Source: Deltaproteobacteria bacterium (GTDB taxonomy: Bacteria > Myxococcota_A > Polyangia > Nannocystales > Nannocystaceae). Taken from it: DNA of 64,000 nucleotides. A program made the position numbers and the translations under genes. Numbering within the stretch: the first letter of the stretch is position 1; each line of letters starts with the position of its first letter. The notes beneath the pieces are model-generated. The model saw only the letters and a program-made list of their open reading frames with translations, was not told the origin of the DNA and ran no database searches. Positions 28,620 to 36,436 of the stretch are shown one piece after another. The DNA is taken from assembly GCA_016709225.1 (NCBI GenBank), contig JADJEE010000012.1, positions 1,178,001 through 1,242,000 of the forward strand, given 5' to 3'.

Positions 28620-29539
28620 GCCTGCGGGGCCGACCGGTCCACGATGGTGATCGCGCCCGCGTGATCGCGCCGTCGGGTCCCGTGCCGGTGGAACGCTTCG
28701 ATCGCGGTGTCCGAGCGCTGCGTCGGCGCATCGATCTCGAGCTCTTGCACGCCGACAACCTGCTCGAGCAGGAGGGCTACTTCGCGGGCAGCGACGCGCA
28801 GCGGCTGGCCGCGACCCAGCTCGCGCTCGCCGATCCGGAGGCCAGCTGCGTGTTGTGTGCGCGCGGGGGCTACGGCGCCACGCGTCTGCTGGCGGCCCTC
28901 GATCCCGAGCGCCTGCGCGCGCACCCCAAGCCGATCGTCGGCTTCTCCGACATCACGGCGCTGCTGTGCTGGGCGTGGATGCGCTGCGGCGTGGTCGGGC
29001 TGCACGGCCCGGTGCTGACCCAGATGTCGACCTTGGTGCCCGAGGATCTCGATCGCGTGGTCGACTGGCTGCGCGGCGAGGTGCCGGCCCCGCTGGTCGC
29101 AGAAGAGGGCTCGGTGCTCCACGGCGGCACCGTCGAGGGCACGCTGCTGGCCGGCAACATCGAGGTGCTGCGCGCGCTGGTCGGTACCCGCATGATGCCG
29201 AGCTTCGCGGGCGCGATCCTGGCGCTCGAAGAGATCGGCGAGCGCCCCTATCGCATCGATCGATCGCTGACGCACCTGCTCTCGAGCGGCGCGCTGCGGG
29301 GCATCCGCGGCGTGGTCGTGGGGCAGTTGATCGGCTGCGAGGAGCCGCCCGACGGTAACTTCGGGCCCACCGCCGCGCAGGTCGTCCACGAGCGACTCGC
29401 GACGCTGGGCGTGCCGGTCGTGACCGGCTTCCCCTTCGGCCACGACCACCAGCGCAACGCCGCGCTGCCGTTCGGGGCCCGCGCGCGGCTGTCGGCCGAC
29501 CACTGCACGCTCGAGTTCCTCGAGCCCATCACGACGTGA
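28616..29539 (+). CDS. LD-carboxypeptidase (peptidase S66 family)
   Basis: A 307-residue serine peptidase of the LdcA/MccF family, which trims the terminal D-Ala of muropeptides during peptidoglycan recycling or cleaves related amides. Likely catalytic residues are S111 in VGFSDITALL, E205/E206 in LALEEIGERPYRIDRSL, and H276 in FPFGHDHQRNAALPFG; CARGGYGATRLL is also typical. No signal peptide, as expected for the cytoplasmic enzyme. It overlaps the upstream gene by 4 bp, so translation is coupled. Confidence 0.92.
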   Translation: MSLRGRPVHDGDRARVIAPSGPVPVERFDRGVRALRRRIDLELLHADNLLEQEGYFAGSDAQRLAATQLALADPEASCVLCARGGYGATRLLAALDPERLRAHPKPIVGFSDITALLCWAWMRCGVVGLHGPVLTQMSTLVPEDLDRVVDWLRGEVPAPLVAEEGSVLHGGTVEGTLLAGNIEVLRALVGTRMMPSFAGAILALEEIGERPYRIDRSLTHLLSSGALRGIRGVVVGQLIGCEEPPDGNFGPTAAQVVHERLATLGVPVVTGFPFGHDHQRNAALPFGARARLSADHCTLEFLEPITT

Positions 29540-29618
29540 TCGCCGTGCGTGGATGCGCCGTCGCCGTTGTTGCTGCGCTTCGCCCGAGGCTGCTACGCTC
29601 CCGTAGCTGATCTCGCCC

Positions 29619-30242
29619 GTGATGATCGCGTCCATGTCGTGGTCGGTTCGCAACATCGCCTTGCTGGTCGCGGCGCTCTCGGTTGCATGGTGGCTGCTGC
29701 GTCGCCTGCTGCGGCCCAACCCCCAGCAGTTCGTGCACGCCCGGCTCGAGCAGGACGCGGCCGATCCGTTCAAGCGCTGGGTGCAGAACTGCTTCCTGGT
29801 GGTGACCGGCGACTGCGACTACGCCCACCTGCCGCGCGGCGAAGCACTGCGCATGCTGTCGTCGTGGTGGGATGTGCACGGGCCGACCGAGTTCCGACGC
29901 GAGCTGGCCGCGTTGCTCGACGCCGGTCGACCCGACAACGCGTGGGACCTGGTCCGCTACGTGTTGCTGTCGCGGCTCGGCGTGGCCGCGGGCTGGCTCG
30001 ACGAGGCGGGCTCGTGGGCAGCGGTGCGTCCGGCCGCGCTGCGGCTGCAGGCGGCCTACGGCGAGTGGTCGGCGATGGCCCACGCGTACCTGCTCGCGCG
30101 CCGACAGGCACGCTCGCTGGCCGCCGACGGCACCGAGGACGACGCCTCGACCACCGCGATCCGGGACAACATCGCCCACCTCCACGGTGGACGCTGGCGC
30201 GAGCTGCCGTGGACGCTGCCGCTCGCGGAGCGCCATGGCTGA
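29619..30242 (+). CDS. DUF1266-like membrane-anchored protein
   Basis: A 207-residue protein with one N-terminal membrane segment (about 8-24, SVRNIALLVAALSVAWWLL) and a helical domain resembling DUF1266: LPRGEALRMLSSWWDVHG, AGRPDNAWDLVRYVLLSRLG and AAGWLDEAGSW. The function of the domain is unknown. A possible promoter TTGCTG (29570) with TACGCT (29594) and an 18-bp spacer precedes it. Its last 8 bp overlap the start of the RNA methyltransferase gene. Confidence 0.7.
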   Translation: MMIASMSWSVRNIALLVAALSVAWWLLRRLLRPNPQQFVHARLEQDAADPFKRWVQNCFLVVTGDCDYAHLPRGEALRMLSSWWDVHGPTEFRRELAALLDAGRPDNAWDLVRYVLLSRLGVAAGWLDEAGSWAAVRPAALRLQAAYGEWSAMAHAYLLARRQARSLAADGTEDDASTTAIRDNIAHLHGGRWRELPWTLPLAERHG

Positions 30243-31422
30243 CGAGACGCTGATCGAGCTCGAGCCCGATCGTCTGGGACCCCGCGGCGATGCGGCCGCC
30301 CGCGACGCCGACGGCAAGCCGATCTACGTCGCCGGTGCGATCCCCGGGGAACGCGTGCTCGCGCGCGTGTACAAGACCGGGCACGTCTGCACCGGCACCG
30401 ACGTGGTCGAGATCCTGCGACCCTCGCCGCACCGCGTGAAGCCGCCCTGCCCGCTGTTCGGCCACTGCAACGGCTGCCAGCTGCAGCATGTCGACTATGC
30501 CCACCAGCTGGTGCTCAAGCGGGGCCTCGTCGCCGAGGCCCTGCGCGAGATCGGTGGCTTCGTCGATCCCGCGCTCGGCGATGTGTTGCCGGCACCCTCG
30601 CCGTGGCACTACCGCAACCACGCACGCTTCACGGTCAAGCACGGTCGACTCGGCTTCGTGCGACGACAGCGACGCGCGTTCTTCGAGGTCCCCACCTGCC
30701 TGCTGATGGAGCCGCGCATCGACGCCCTGCTGCAATCGTTGCAGGGTCGGCTGCACGAGACCACGCAGTGCAACATCCGCGTCGGCGCAGCGCCGACCTC
30801 GATCTCGATCCAGCCGCGGCTCTCGCTCGAACAGCCGGCGAGCGGCCAGGCTTACGTGGTCGAGTCGCTCGGCGGGCGCGAGTTCCGGGTCTCGACGCCG
30901 GCGTTCTTCCAGGTGCACCGCGCCCAGGCCGAGCGCATGGCCGCGCTGGTCTGCGACGCCGTCACGGCGATCGACGCGCGCGTCGCCGTCGACGCCTTCG
31001 CCGGGGTCGGCACCTTCGCGGCGCTGCTGGCCGCATCGGTCGAGGTGGTGATCGCGATCGAGGAATCCGGCCCCGCGGTGCGTGACGCCGCGTTCAACTT
31101 CGGCGGGCTCAGCAACGTCGTGCTGCGGCTGGGCAAGGCCGAGCTGGTGCTGCCGGCGCTGGTCGCCGAGGGCTTCGCGATCGACGCGGTGATCCTCGAT
31201 CCTCCGCGCTCGGGTTGCCTGCCCGCGTCGCTCGACGCCGTGATCGCCCTCGCGCCGCGCCGCGTGGTGTACGTCTCCTGCGATCCGTCGTCGCTGGCAC
31301 GCGATCTGCGGCTGCTGTGCGACCACGGCTACGTGCTCACGCAGGTGCAACCGCTCGACATGTTCCCGCACACCGCCCACGTCGAGAGCATTGCGGTGCT
31401 CGACTCGCGCGCCCGCGGGTGA
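30235..31422 (+). CDS. 23S rRNA/tRNA uracil-5-methyltransferase (RlmD/TrmA family)
   Basis: A 395-residue SAM-dependent methyltransferase that makes 5-methyluridine in RNA. The iron-sulfur cysteines are visible in CPLFGHCNGCQLQH, with a fourth in VPTCLLMEP. VDAFAGVGTFAALLA is the SAM-binding motif, DPPRSG the base-binding motif, and VSCDPSSLARDL carries the catalytic cysteine. The N-terminal TRAM-like region is short. The exact RNA target (23S position 747 or 1939 equivalent) cannot be told. The stop lies in the left arm of a GC hairpin. Confidence 0.93.
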   Translation: MADETLIELEPDRLGPRGDAAARDADGKPIYVAGAIPGERVLARVYKTGHVCTGTDVVEILRPSPHRVKPPCPLFGHCNGCQLQHVDYAHQLVLKRGLVAEALREIGGFVDPALGDVLPAPSPWHYRNHARFTVKHGRLGFVRRQRRAFFEVPTCLLMEPRIDALLQSLQGRLHETTQCNIRVGAAPTSISIQPRLSLEQPASGQAYVVESLGGREFRVSTPAFFQVHRAQAERMAALVCDAVTAIDARVAVDAFAGVGTFAALLAASVEVVIAIEESGPAVRDAAFNFGGLSNVVLRLGKAELVLPALVAEGFAIDAVILDPPRSGCLPASLDAVIALAPRRVVYVSCDPSSLARDLRLLCDHGYVLTQVQPLDMFPHTAHVESIAVLDSRARG

Positions 31423-31456
31423 GGCCGCAGCCGGGCCCGGGGTCCCCACCCGCGGG
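31412..31456 (+). terminator. Hairpin containing the methyltransferase stop codon
   Basis: CCCGCGGGTG (31412-31421) and CACCCGCGGG (31447-31456) form a perfect 10-bp stem, with the TGA (31420-31422) at its edge and a 25-nt GC-rich loop. No T-run follows. It separates the methyltransferase gene from the iron-type promoter region. Confidence 0.5.
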
Positions 31457-31499
31457 GCCGAGGGTGTACCCGGGAACGGCGCGTAGAAGCACCTCCTGT

Positions 31500-31540
31500 A
31501 AGATATTGATTGAAAATGAAATTAATTTTCATTATCTATG
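31500..31540 (+). promoter_or_regulatory. AT-rich promoter with probable Fur box
   Basis: This is the most AT-rich stretch of the window. GAAATTAATTTTCATTATC (31518-31536) matches the classical 19-bp Fur box at 14 positions, and TGAAAAT (31511-31517) pairs with ATTTTCA (31525-31531). A TTGATT at 31506 with CATTAT at 31530 (18-bp spacer) could be the promoter, so a bound repressor would cover it. The GTG of the di-heme gene follows at 31548. Confidence 0.65.
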
Positions 31541-31547
31541 ACACCCC

Positions 31548-32735
31548 GTGACCCGCGTCGCTGCCTCGACGGTGCTGTTGTTCGCGCTCGCCTGCGATGC
31601 CGACGAGCGCGACAGGCCCATGCTCGTGGGGCCCGATCCCAGCGGTGCGCCCATCGCCTCGTTGTCGACGCAGTGGCGCACGCGCTTCGACCTCGGCGAC
31701 ACCGCGTTCGAGCTGGCCTATCGCCCCGCGCAGGGGCTCGGCCCACTCTACGTGCGCACCGCATGTGCCTCGTGCCACGCCGACGACGCCAAAGGTCCGG
31801 GCTTCGTCACCAAGATGTCCGCCCCCGACGACGCGCCGCTGCCGTGGGGTGACACCGCGCGGCCGTACACCGGCGGCGGTGCGACGACGCCGATCGCACC
31901 GGGCGAGGGCGTGCGCACCGCGACGCGCATCGGCCCCGCGGTGTTCGGCCGCGGCTACATGGAGGCCATCGACGTCGCCGAGCTCGAGCGCGTCGCGGCC
32001 GAGCAGGCCGCGGTCGGCGATCGCATCCATGGGCGCATCCACCGGGTGTCGTGGCACTCCGCCGCCAACCCCGACGCGCGCTTCCACGACGCCGCCCCCG
32101 GCGACGATGCGCTGGTCGGTCGCTTCGGGCTCAAGGCCAGCATCGCCACGCTCGACGACTTCGCCGCTGGCGCGCTGGTCGGCGACATGTCGATCACGTC
32201 GCCCATGCGCCCCGACGAGCTCGCCAACCCCGACGGCATCACCGACGACGAGCTCCCCGGCGTCGACGATCGCCTCGAGACCGTGAACCTACTGGCGGAC
32301 TACGTGCGCATGCTCGAGATCCCGTCGCGCGTCGACGACGACGCCCAGCGGGCGCGGGGGCGGGCGCTGTTCGCCGAGGTCGGCTGCGCGCGCTGCCACG
32401 TGCCGAGCCTGCGCACCGCGGCGAGCTGGCCGCTGCCGCAGCTCGCCGACATCGACGCGCCGATCTACAGCGACCTCTTGCTGCACGACATGGGCGAAGC
32501 GCTCGCCGACGGCGTGCGCGAGGGCGACGCGGGCCCCCGCGACTGGCGAACCGCACCCCTGATGGGCCTGCGTCACCTGCGATCGTATCTCCACGACGGA
32601 CGCACCGACGACCTCGACGACGCCATCGTCGCCCACGGCGATCCGGATTCCGAGGCGTTCGATGTCGTCACCGACTACCTCGCCCTGCCCGACGACGACC
32701 GCGACGATCTGCTCGCGTTCGTCGGCAGCCTCTGA
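31548..32735 (+). CDS. Di-heme oxidoreductase (DUF1111) lipoprotein
   Basis: A 395-residue predicted lipoprotein (signal peptide ending LLFALAC, Cys16) with two c-type heme sites, CASCH (73-77) and CARCH (280-284). It resembles the DUF1111 di-heme proteins distantly related to MauG and cytochrome c peroxidases; PMRPDELANPDGITDDE and LRTAASWPLPQLADIDAPIY are in the right places. DUF1111 genes often accompany imelysins in iron-regulated clusters, as here. It starts at GTG 31548, 12 bp after the probable Fur site. Likely role is redox chemistry at the envelope, perhaps on iron (inference). Confidence 0.88.
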   Translation: MTRVAASTVLLFALACDADERDRPMLVGPDPSGAPIASLSTQWRTRFDLGDTAFELAYRPAQGLGPLYVRTACASCHADDAKGPGFVTKMSAPDDAPLPWGDTARPYTGGGATTPIAPGEGVRTATRIGPAVFGRGYMEAIDVAELERVAAEQAAVGDRIHGRIHRVSWHSAANPDARFHDAAPGDDALVGRFGLKASIATLDDFAAGALVGDMSITSPMRPDELANPDGITDDELPGVDDRLETVNLLADYVRMLEIPSRVDDDAQRARGRALFAEVGCARCHVPSLRTAASWPLPQLADIDAPIYSDLLLHDMGEALADGVREGDAGPRDWRTAPLMGLRHLRSYLHDGRTDDLDDAIVAHGDPDSEAFDVVTDYLALPDDDRDDLLAFVGSL

Positions 32736-32756
32736 CACCCGAACGAAAGCCACGCC

Positions 32757-33785
32757 ATGACCTGCCCCGTTCATCCCCGAGTCCTTCGCGCCGCGCTGTT
32801 CGCCCTCGTGACCGCGGCCTGCGCTGCCAACGACGACGACCCCGAGCAGGTCGCGATCGATCGCGTCAAGCAGATCGTCGCGCGCGAGCTCGACGGGCTC
32901 GTCGCCGGGGCCGAGGGGTTGCGCACGACCGCCCCGGCCCCGGACGCCGATGGTTGGAACGCCCAGGCCGATGCCACCGCGGTGGCCGACATGCGCGCGC
33001 ATTGGGGTGACGCGCGCGATGCCTACGAACACGTCGAGGGCGCGATCGCGGTGCTGTTCCCCGACCTCGATGCCGCCACCGACGAGCGCTACGACGGCTT
33101 CATCGCCGAGGCGCCCGACGACGACCTCTTCGACGACCAGGGCGTGATCGGCATCCACGCGGTCGAGCGCGTGCTGTGGGCCGATACCCAGCCGGGCTGG
33201 GTCGTCGAGTTCGAGTCGGCGCTGCCGGGCTACCAACCGGCCGCGTACCCGGCCGACGCGACGCAGGCGACCGCGTTCCGCGAGCAACTGCTCACGCGCC
33301 TCGTCGACGACACCCATCGCATGCGCGACGACTTCGAGCCGCTCGCGCTCGACGCCGCGGCTGCGTACGGCGGCGTGATGGGCTCGATGGCCGAGCAAGC
33401 CGAGAAGATCTCGCTGGGTGCCACCGGCGAGGACGAGTCGCGCTACGCCCAGCGCACGCTCGCCGACATGCGCGCCAACCTGGCCGGCGCGCGCGAGATC
33501 TTCGATGCGTTCACACCGTGGCTGCAGGACGCCGGGGCCCACGATGTCATCGACGATGTCCACGCGCAGCTCGACGTGGTCGCGGCGGCATACGACGCCA
33601 TCGAGGGCGACGCACTGCCGGCGGTGCCGGCGACCTGGTCGGCCACCGCGCCCAGCGAGGCCGACCTGCAGACCCCGTACGGCCAGCTGTGGCAGCTGCT
33701 GCAGCAGCAGAACCAGGCCGACACCGGCGTGGTCGCGCGCATGCTCGACGGTGCCGATCGGCTCGGCATCCCGGTGTCGCCGTGA
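32757..33785 (+). CDS. Imelysin (peptidase M75-like) iron-regulated lipoprotein
   Basis: A 342-residue lipoprotein (lipobox in ALVTAAC, Cys22) of the imelysin family, four-helix proteins of the IrpA/EfeO type tied to iron uptake. The GxHxxE motif is clear in GVIGIHAVERVLW (H134, E137). Most of the sequence is helical with many acidic residues, as expected for metal binding. It lies 21 bp after the di-heme gene, and its stop overlaps the next GTG, so all three genes should be one operon under the Fur-like site. No peptidase activity should be assumed from the M75 name. Confidence 0.92.
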   Translation: MTCPVHPRVLRAALFALVTAACAANDDDPEQVAIDRVKQIVARELDGLVAGAEGLRTTAPAPDADGWNAQADATAVADMRAHWGDARDAYEHVEGAIAVLFPDLDAATDERYDGFIAEAPDDDLFDDQGVIGIHAVERVLWADTQPGWVVEFESALPGYQPAAYPADATQATAFREQLLTRLVDDTHRMRDDFEPLALDAAAAYGGVMGSMAEQAEKISLGATGEDESRYAQRTLADMRANLAGAREIFDAFTPWLQDAGAHDVIDDVHAQLDVVAAAYDAIEGDALPAVPATWSATAPSEADLQTPYGQLWQLLQQQNQADTGVVARMLDGADRLGIPVSP

Positions 33786-34327
33786 CGCGACGCCACGCGC
33801 TCGCGCTCGTGCTCGCGCTGACGTCGTGCGCGGACGAAGCTGGCGACGACCCCGAGGTCTTCATCGCGCTGCAGCGCGACTTCGCCGACTTCCAGCGCTG
33901 GCCGGTGTTGTGGCAGGGCGACGGCGAGACCGTGCCGGGCCACCCCGCCGGAGCGCGCACCGTCTACGGCGACGTGCATGCCGACGGCGAGGTGTTCGGC
34001 GTCGGCAGCATGCTCGTCAAGACCATCGAGGTCGACGCCGCCGATCTCGACCCCGCTGCCGCCGCTGGGCCGCTGGTGTTCGCGATGGTCAAGCGCGGCG
34101 GCGGCTTCAACCCCGAGGCCAACGGCTGGGAGTGGTTCGAGCTGACCATCTCCGACGACGGCCAGCCGCTGGTGGTCTGGCGCGGCGAGAAGCCGCCCAA
34201 CGGCGAGTGCTACGGCTGTACGCCGGGGCTCATGCCCGGTGTGGACCTCGAGATGGCCAGCTGCACCGGCTGCCATGCCGGCGCCGGCGACAACGACCTG
34301 GTCTACTCGGTGCCGCTGCCACGCTGA
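33782..34327 (+). CDS. Cytochrome P460-like c-type cytochrome lipoprotein
   Basis: A 181-residue lipoprotein (signal ending LALTSC, Cys16). FADFQRWPVLWQG, VFAMVKRGGGFNPEANGWEWFEL and the C-terminal heme site CTGCHAG (C161, C164, H165) follow the order of cytochrome P460-type domains, which oxidise small nitrogen compounds or act as electron carriers. The Lys that forms the P460 crosslink cannot be assigned with certainty. A second pair, CYGC (143-146), could bind metal or form a disulfide. GTG 33782 overlaps the imelysin stop. A P460-like partner for imelysin is unusual. Confidence 0.72.
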   Translation: MTRRHALALVLALTSCADEAGDDPEVFIALQRDFADFQRWPVLWQGDGETVPGHPAGARTVYGDVHADGEVFGVGSMLVKTIEVDAADLDPAAAAGPLVFAMVKRGGGFNPEANGWEWFELTISDDGQPLVVWRGEKPPNGECYGCTPGLMPGVDLEMASCTGCHAGAGDNDLVYSVPLPR

Positions 34328-34337
34328 TCCGTGGCGA

Positions 34338-34784
34338 TCACAGCCCGCGGTCCTGACACACCGCCTGCTCGCTGACGTTGACCTTCTTGCTGTCCGCGAC
34401 CGCGGCCTTGGCCTTCGCGATGAAGGCCGCACGATCGGCCTGTGCGAGCCCGGTGAGGATGAAGCACTCGTCGTGCTCGCCTTCGCGGCCCCAGTGTCCG
34501 GTCGCACGCACGACCCCGGCGACGCCCGCGACCGCCTCGTCGAGTCGCTGCGAGGCCGCCGCGTCGGTGCCATCACCAGGGCTGAAGAAGCTGACGACGA
34601 GGTCGTAGCTGCGACCGGGCTCGACGGCCGCGATCGGCTCCGCCGGCTGTGGCTCGTCGGGCACCGCGGTCGCGTCGGGCGGCGTGTCCGGCGGGGGTTG
34701 CTTGGCCGACGAGTGGCAGGCGATTGCGAGCAGCACAGAGGTGAGGAGGATGGGGGAACGCACGGGCGGCTGCGAGTGTGCCAT
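34338..34784 (-). CDS. Small lipoprotein of unknown function
   Basis: A 148-residue predicted lipoprotein (SVLLAIAC, Cys near residue 23) with a Pro-rich linker (PPPDTPPDATAVPDEPQPAEP) and a small C-terminal domain of about 90 residues with alternating strands and helices (SYDLVVSFFSPGDG, RLDEAVAGVAGV). Two Cys residues, in DECFILTG and SEQAVCQDRGL, could form a disulfide. I do not recognise the domain. ATG 34784 is chosen; the longer frame upstream is Arg-rich non-coding. It is convergent with the P460-like gene and divergent from the MscS gene. Confidence 0.65.
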   Translation of the reverse strand: MAHSQPPVRSPILLTSVLLAIACHSSAKQPPPDTPPDATAVPDEPQPAEPIAAVEPGRSYDLVVSFFSPGDGTDAAASQRLDEAVAGVAGVVRATGHWGREGEHDECFILTGLAQADRAAFIAKAKAAVADSKKVNVSEQAVCQDRGL

Positions 34785-34969
34785 CGCTCGCCGCCCGCGT
34801 GCGCGTGGTCGATGGCGCCGCCGCGGACCCACGCCTGCGCGAGGTCTTCGGCGACGGGTGGGTCGGGGCACCACGCCGCAATGTCCAGCACTGCCCCTTG
34901 GCCGCGGTCTCGATGTGCCGGAAGCCCACGGTCGGCGGCCGTGGCACCGGGCTTGCTGGACGCCGCGGC

Positions 34970-35770
34970 GTGACCACCGAAGTCGTGAACTTGTTGCTGG
35001 AGAAGGCCGTCGACGTCGGCTCCAAGCTGCTGGGCGTCGTCGTCCTCTGGATCGTCGGGCGCTTCGTCATCCGGGCGATCCAAGCCGTACTCGAGCGCAG
35101 CCTCCGGGCACGCGCGGTCGAGAAGACGCTCATCACCTACGCCGACAACATCGTCAACGTGCTGCTCAACATCATGTTGGTGGCGGCGCTGCTCGGGTTC
35201 GTCGGCATCGAGACCACGACGTTCGCGGGACTACTCGCCGCGGCCGGCCTCGCGATCGGTGCCGCGTGGGGTGGCTTGCTGGCAAACTTCGCTGCCGGCG
35301 CGTTCCTGGTGCTGCTGCGCCCCATCAAGAAGGGCGACTTCGTGGCGGCTGGCGGCTTCGTGGGTACCGTCGAGGAGATCGGGATGTTCGTCACCGTCAT
35401 CAACACGATGGACAACGTCCGCACCATCGTCGGCAACGCCAAGGTCTTCGGCGAGCCGATCCAGAACTTCTCGACCAACCCCTATCGCCGCGTCGACCGG
35501 AGCGCCCAGCTCGCCCATGGGGCCGATCACGCCCGCGCGATCGCGATCCTGCGCGAGGCAGTGTCGGCGATCGAGCACGTGCAGACCACGCCGGCCCCCG
35601 ACATCGAGGTGCTCGAGTTCAACCTCGCCGGCCCGGTGCTCGCGGTGCGCCCCTACTGCCACAACGACCACTATTGGCAGGTCTACTTCGATACCAACCG
35701 CGTGATTCGCGAGGCACTGGGCGCGGCCGGCTTTGCGGTGGCCGAGACCCATCATCACGTGCGCTCGTAG
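34970..35770 (+). CDS. Small-conductance mechanosensitive channel (MscS family)
   Basis: A 266-residue inner-membrane channel that opens under membrane tension to release solutes after osmotic downshift. Three N-terminal membrane helices are followed by the pore helix AGLAIGAAWGGLLANFAAGAFLV, with its Gly/Ala packing pattern, the MscS beta domain (RPIKKGDFVAAGGFVGTVEEIG, NAKVFGEPIQNFS) and the C-terminal alpha/beta cap. GTG 34970 matches the size of minimal MscS proteins; the open frame reaches further but the extra N-terminus looks non-coding. Confidence 0.93.
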   Translation: MTTEVVNLLLEKAVDVGSKLLGVVVLWIVGRFVIRAIQAVLERSLRARAVEKTLITYADNIVNVLLNIMLVAALLGFVGIETTTFAGLLAAAGLAIGAAWGGLLANFAAGAFLVLLRPIKKGDFVAAGGFVGTVEEIGMFVTVINTMDNVRTIVGNAKVFGEPIQNFSTNPYRRVDRSAQLAHGADHARAIAILREAVSAIEHVQTTPAPDIEVLEFNLAGPVLAVRPYCHNDHYWQVYFDTNRVIREALGAAGFAVAETHHHVRS

Positions 35771-35857
35771 CCGCGCCGACGCCGGTCGTGCACGGGCGTA
35801 CACAGCCTCGCATGCCCGGCCACGCAACCGCGGCATTCGACCGCCGTCTAGCGGGCC

Positions 35858-36358
35858 ATGGGGTTCTTCGACAAGGCCAAGGCATTCATGGGCGGCAAGG
35901 GCATGGCGGACGTCTCGATCACGGTGATCGAGCGTCAGCCTGCGGCGACCGCGACGTTCCCAGTGACCGACAGCGTGTTGAAGGGCACCATGGTCATCGA
36001 CGTGAAGCAGGACTGCACCCTGCTCGCGACCAAGTACGAGCTGTGGCTGTACGTGAAGAAGGACGGCGCCGAGCACCCGAACTTCGTGTGCTCCGCCAAG
36101 GACCCCGAGCCCAACACGTCGTACGGCGAGGGCTGCCTGATCATGCCCTGTGAGCTCAAGGCGGGGCAGAGCATCCGGCAGTCGTGGCTCGTGATGGACG
36201 TCGACCTCGCCAAGGTGCTCGCGAACAACGGCATCCACGATCCGAACGCAGCGGTCGACAACCCCAACATCCGCCTGCAGGTGAAGTGCATCGCCGACGT
36301 GAAGGGGTCGCCGTTCGATCCCAGCGCGGAGGTCGACGTGCGCCTGGTCGGCGGCTGA
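35858..36358 (+). CDS. Arrestin/Spo0M-like hypothetical protein
   Basis: A 166-residue protein beginning MGFFDKAKAFMGGKG, then a beta-rich domain (SITVIERQPAATATFPVTD, LKGTMVIDVKQDCTLLATK) recalling Spo0M and other arrestin-fold proteins, though similarity is weak by eye. No signal peptide; cytoplasmic. Three Cys residues. It has 87 bp of upstream space for its own promoter. Function unknown. Confidence 0.5.
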   Translation: MGFFDKAKAFMGGKGMADVSITVIERQPAATATFPVTDSVLKGTMVIDVKQDCTLLATKYELWLYVKKDGAEHPNFVCSAKDPEPNTSYGEGCLIMPCELKAGQSIRQSWLVMDVDLAKVLANNGIHDPNAAVDNPNIRLQVKCIADVKGSPFDPSAEVDVRLVGG

Positions 36359-36367
36359 CGTCCGGGT

Positions 36368-36383
36368 GGCGCGGCTTCGCGCC
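36368..36383 (+). terminator. Short GC hairpin after the arrestin-like gene
   Basis: GGCGCG, loop GCTT, CGCGCC: a perfect 6-bp stem beginning 9 nt after the stop codon. No T-run follows. It is similar in style to other stop-proximal hairpins in this window. Confidence 0.4.
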
Positions 36384-36436
36384 GACGCGGGGGCCTTGAT
36401 CGAATCGACGCACCGGCGGTCTCCCGCAGGCACGTC

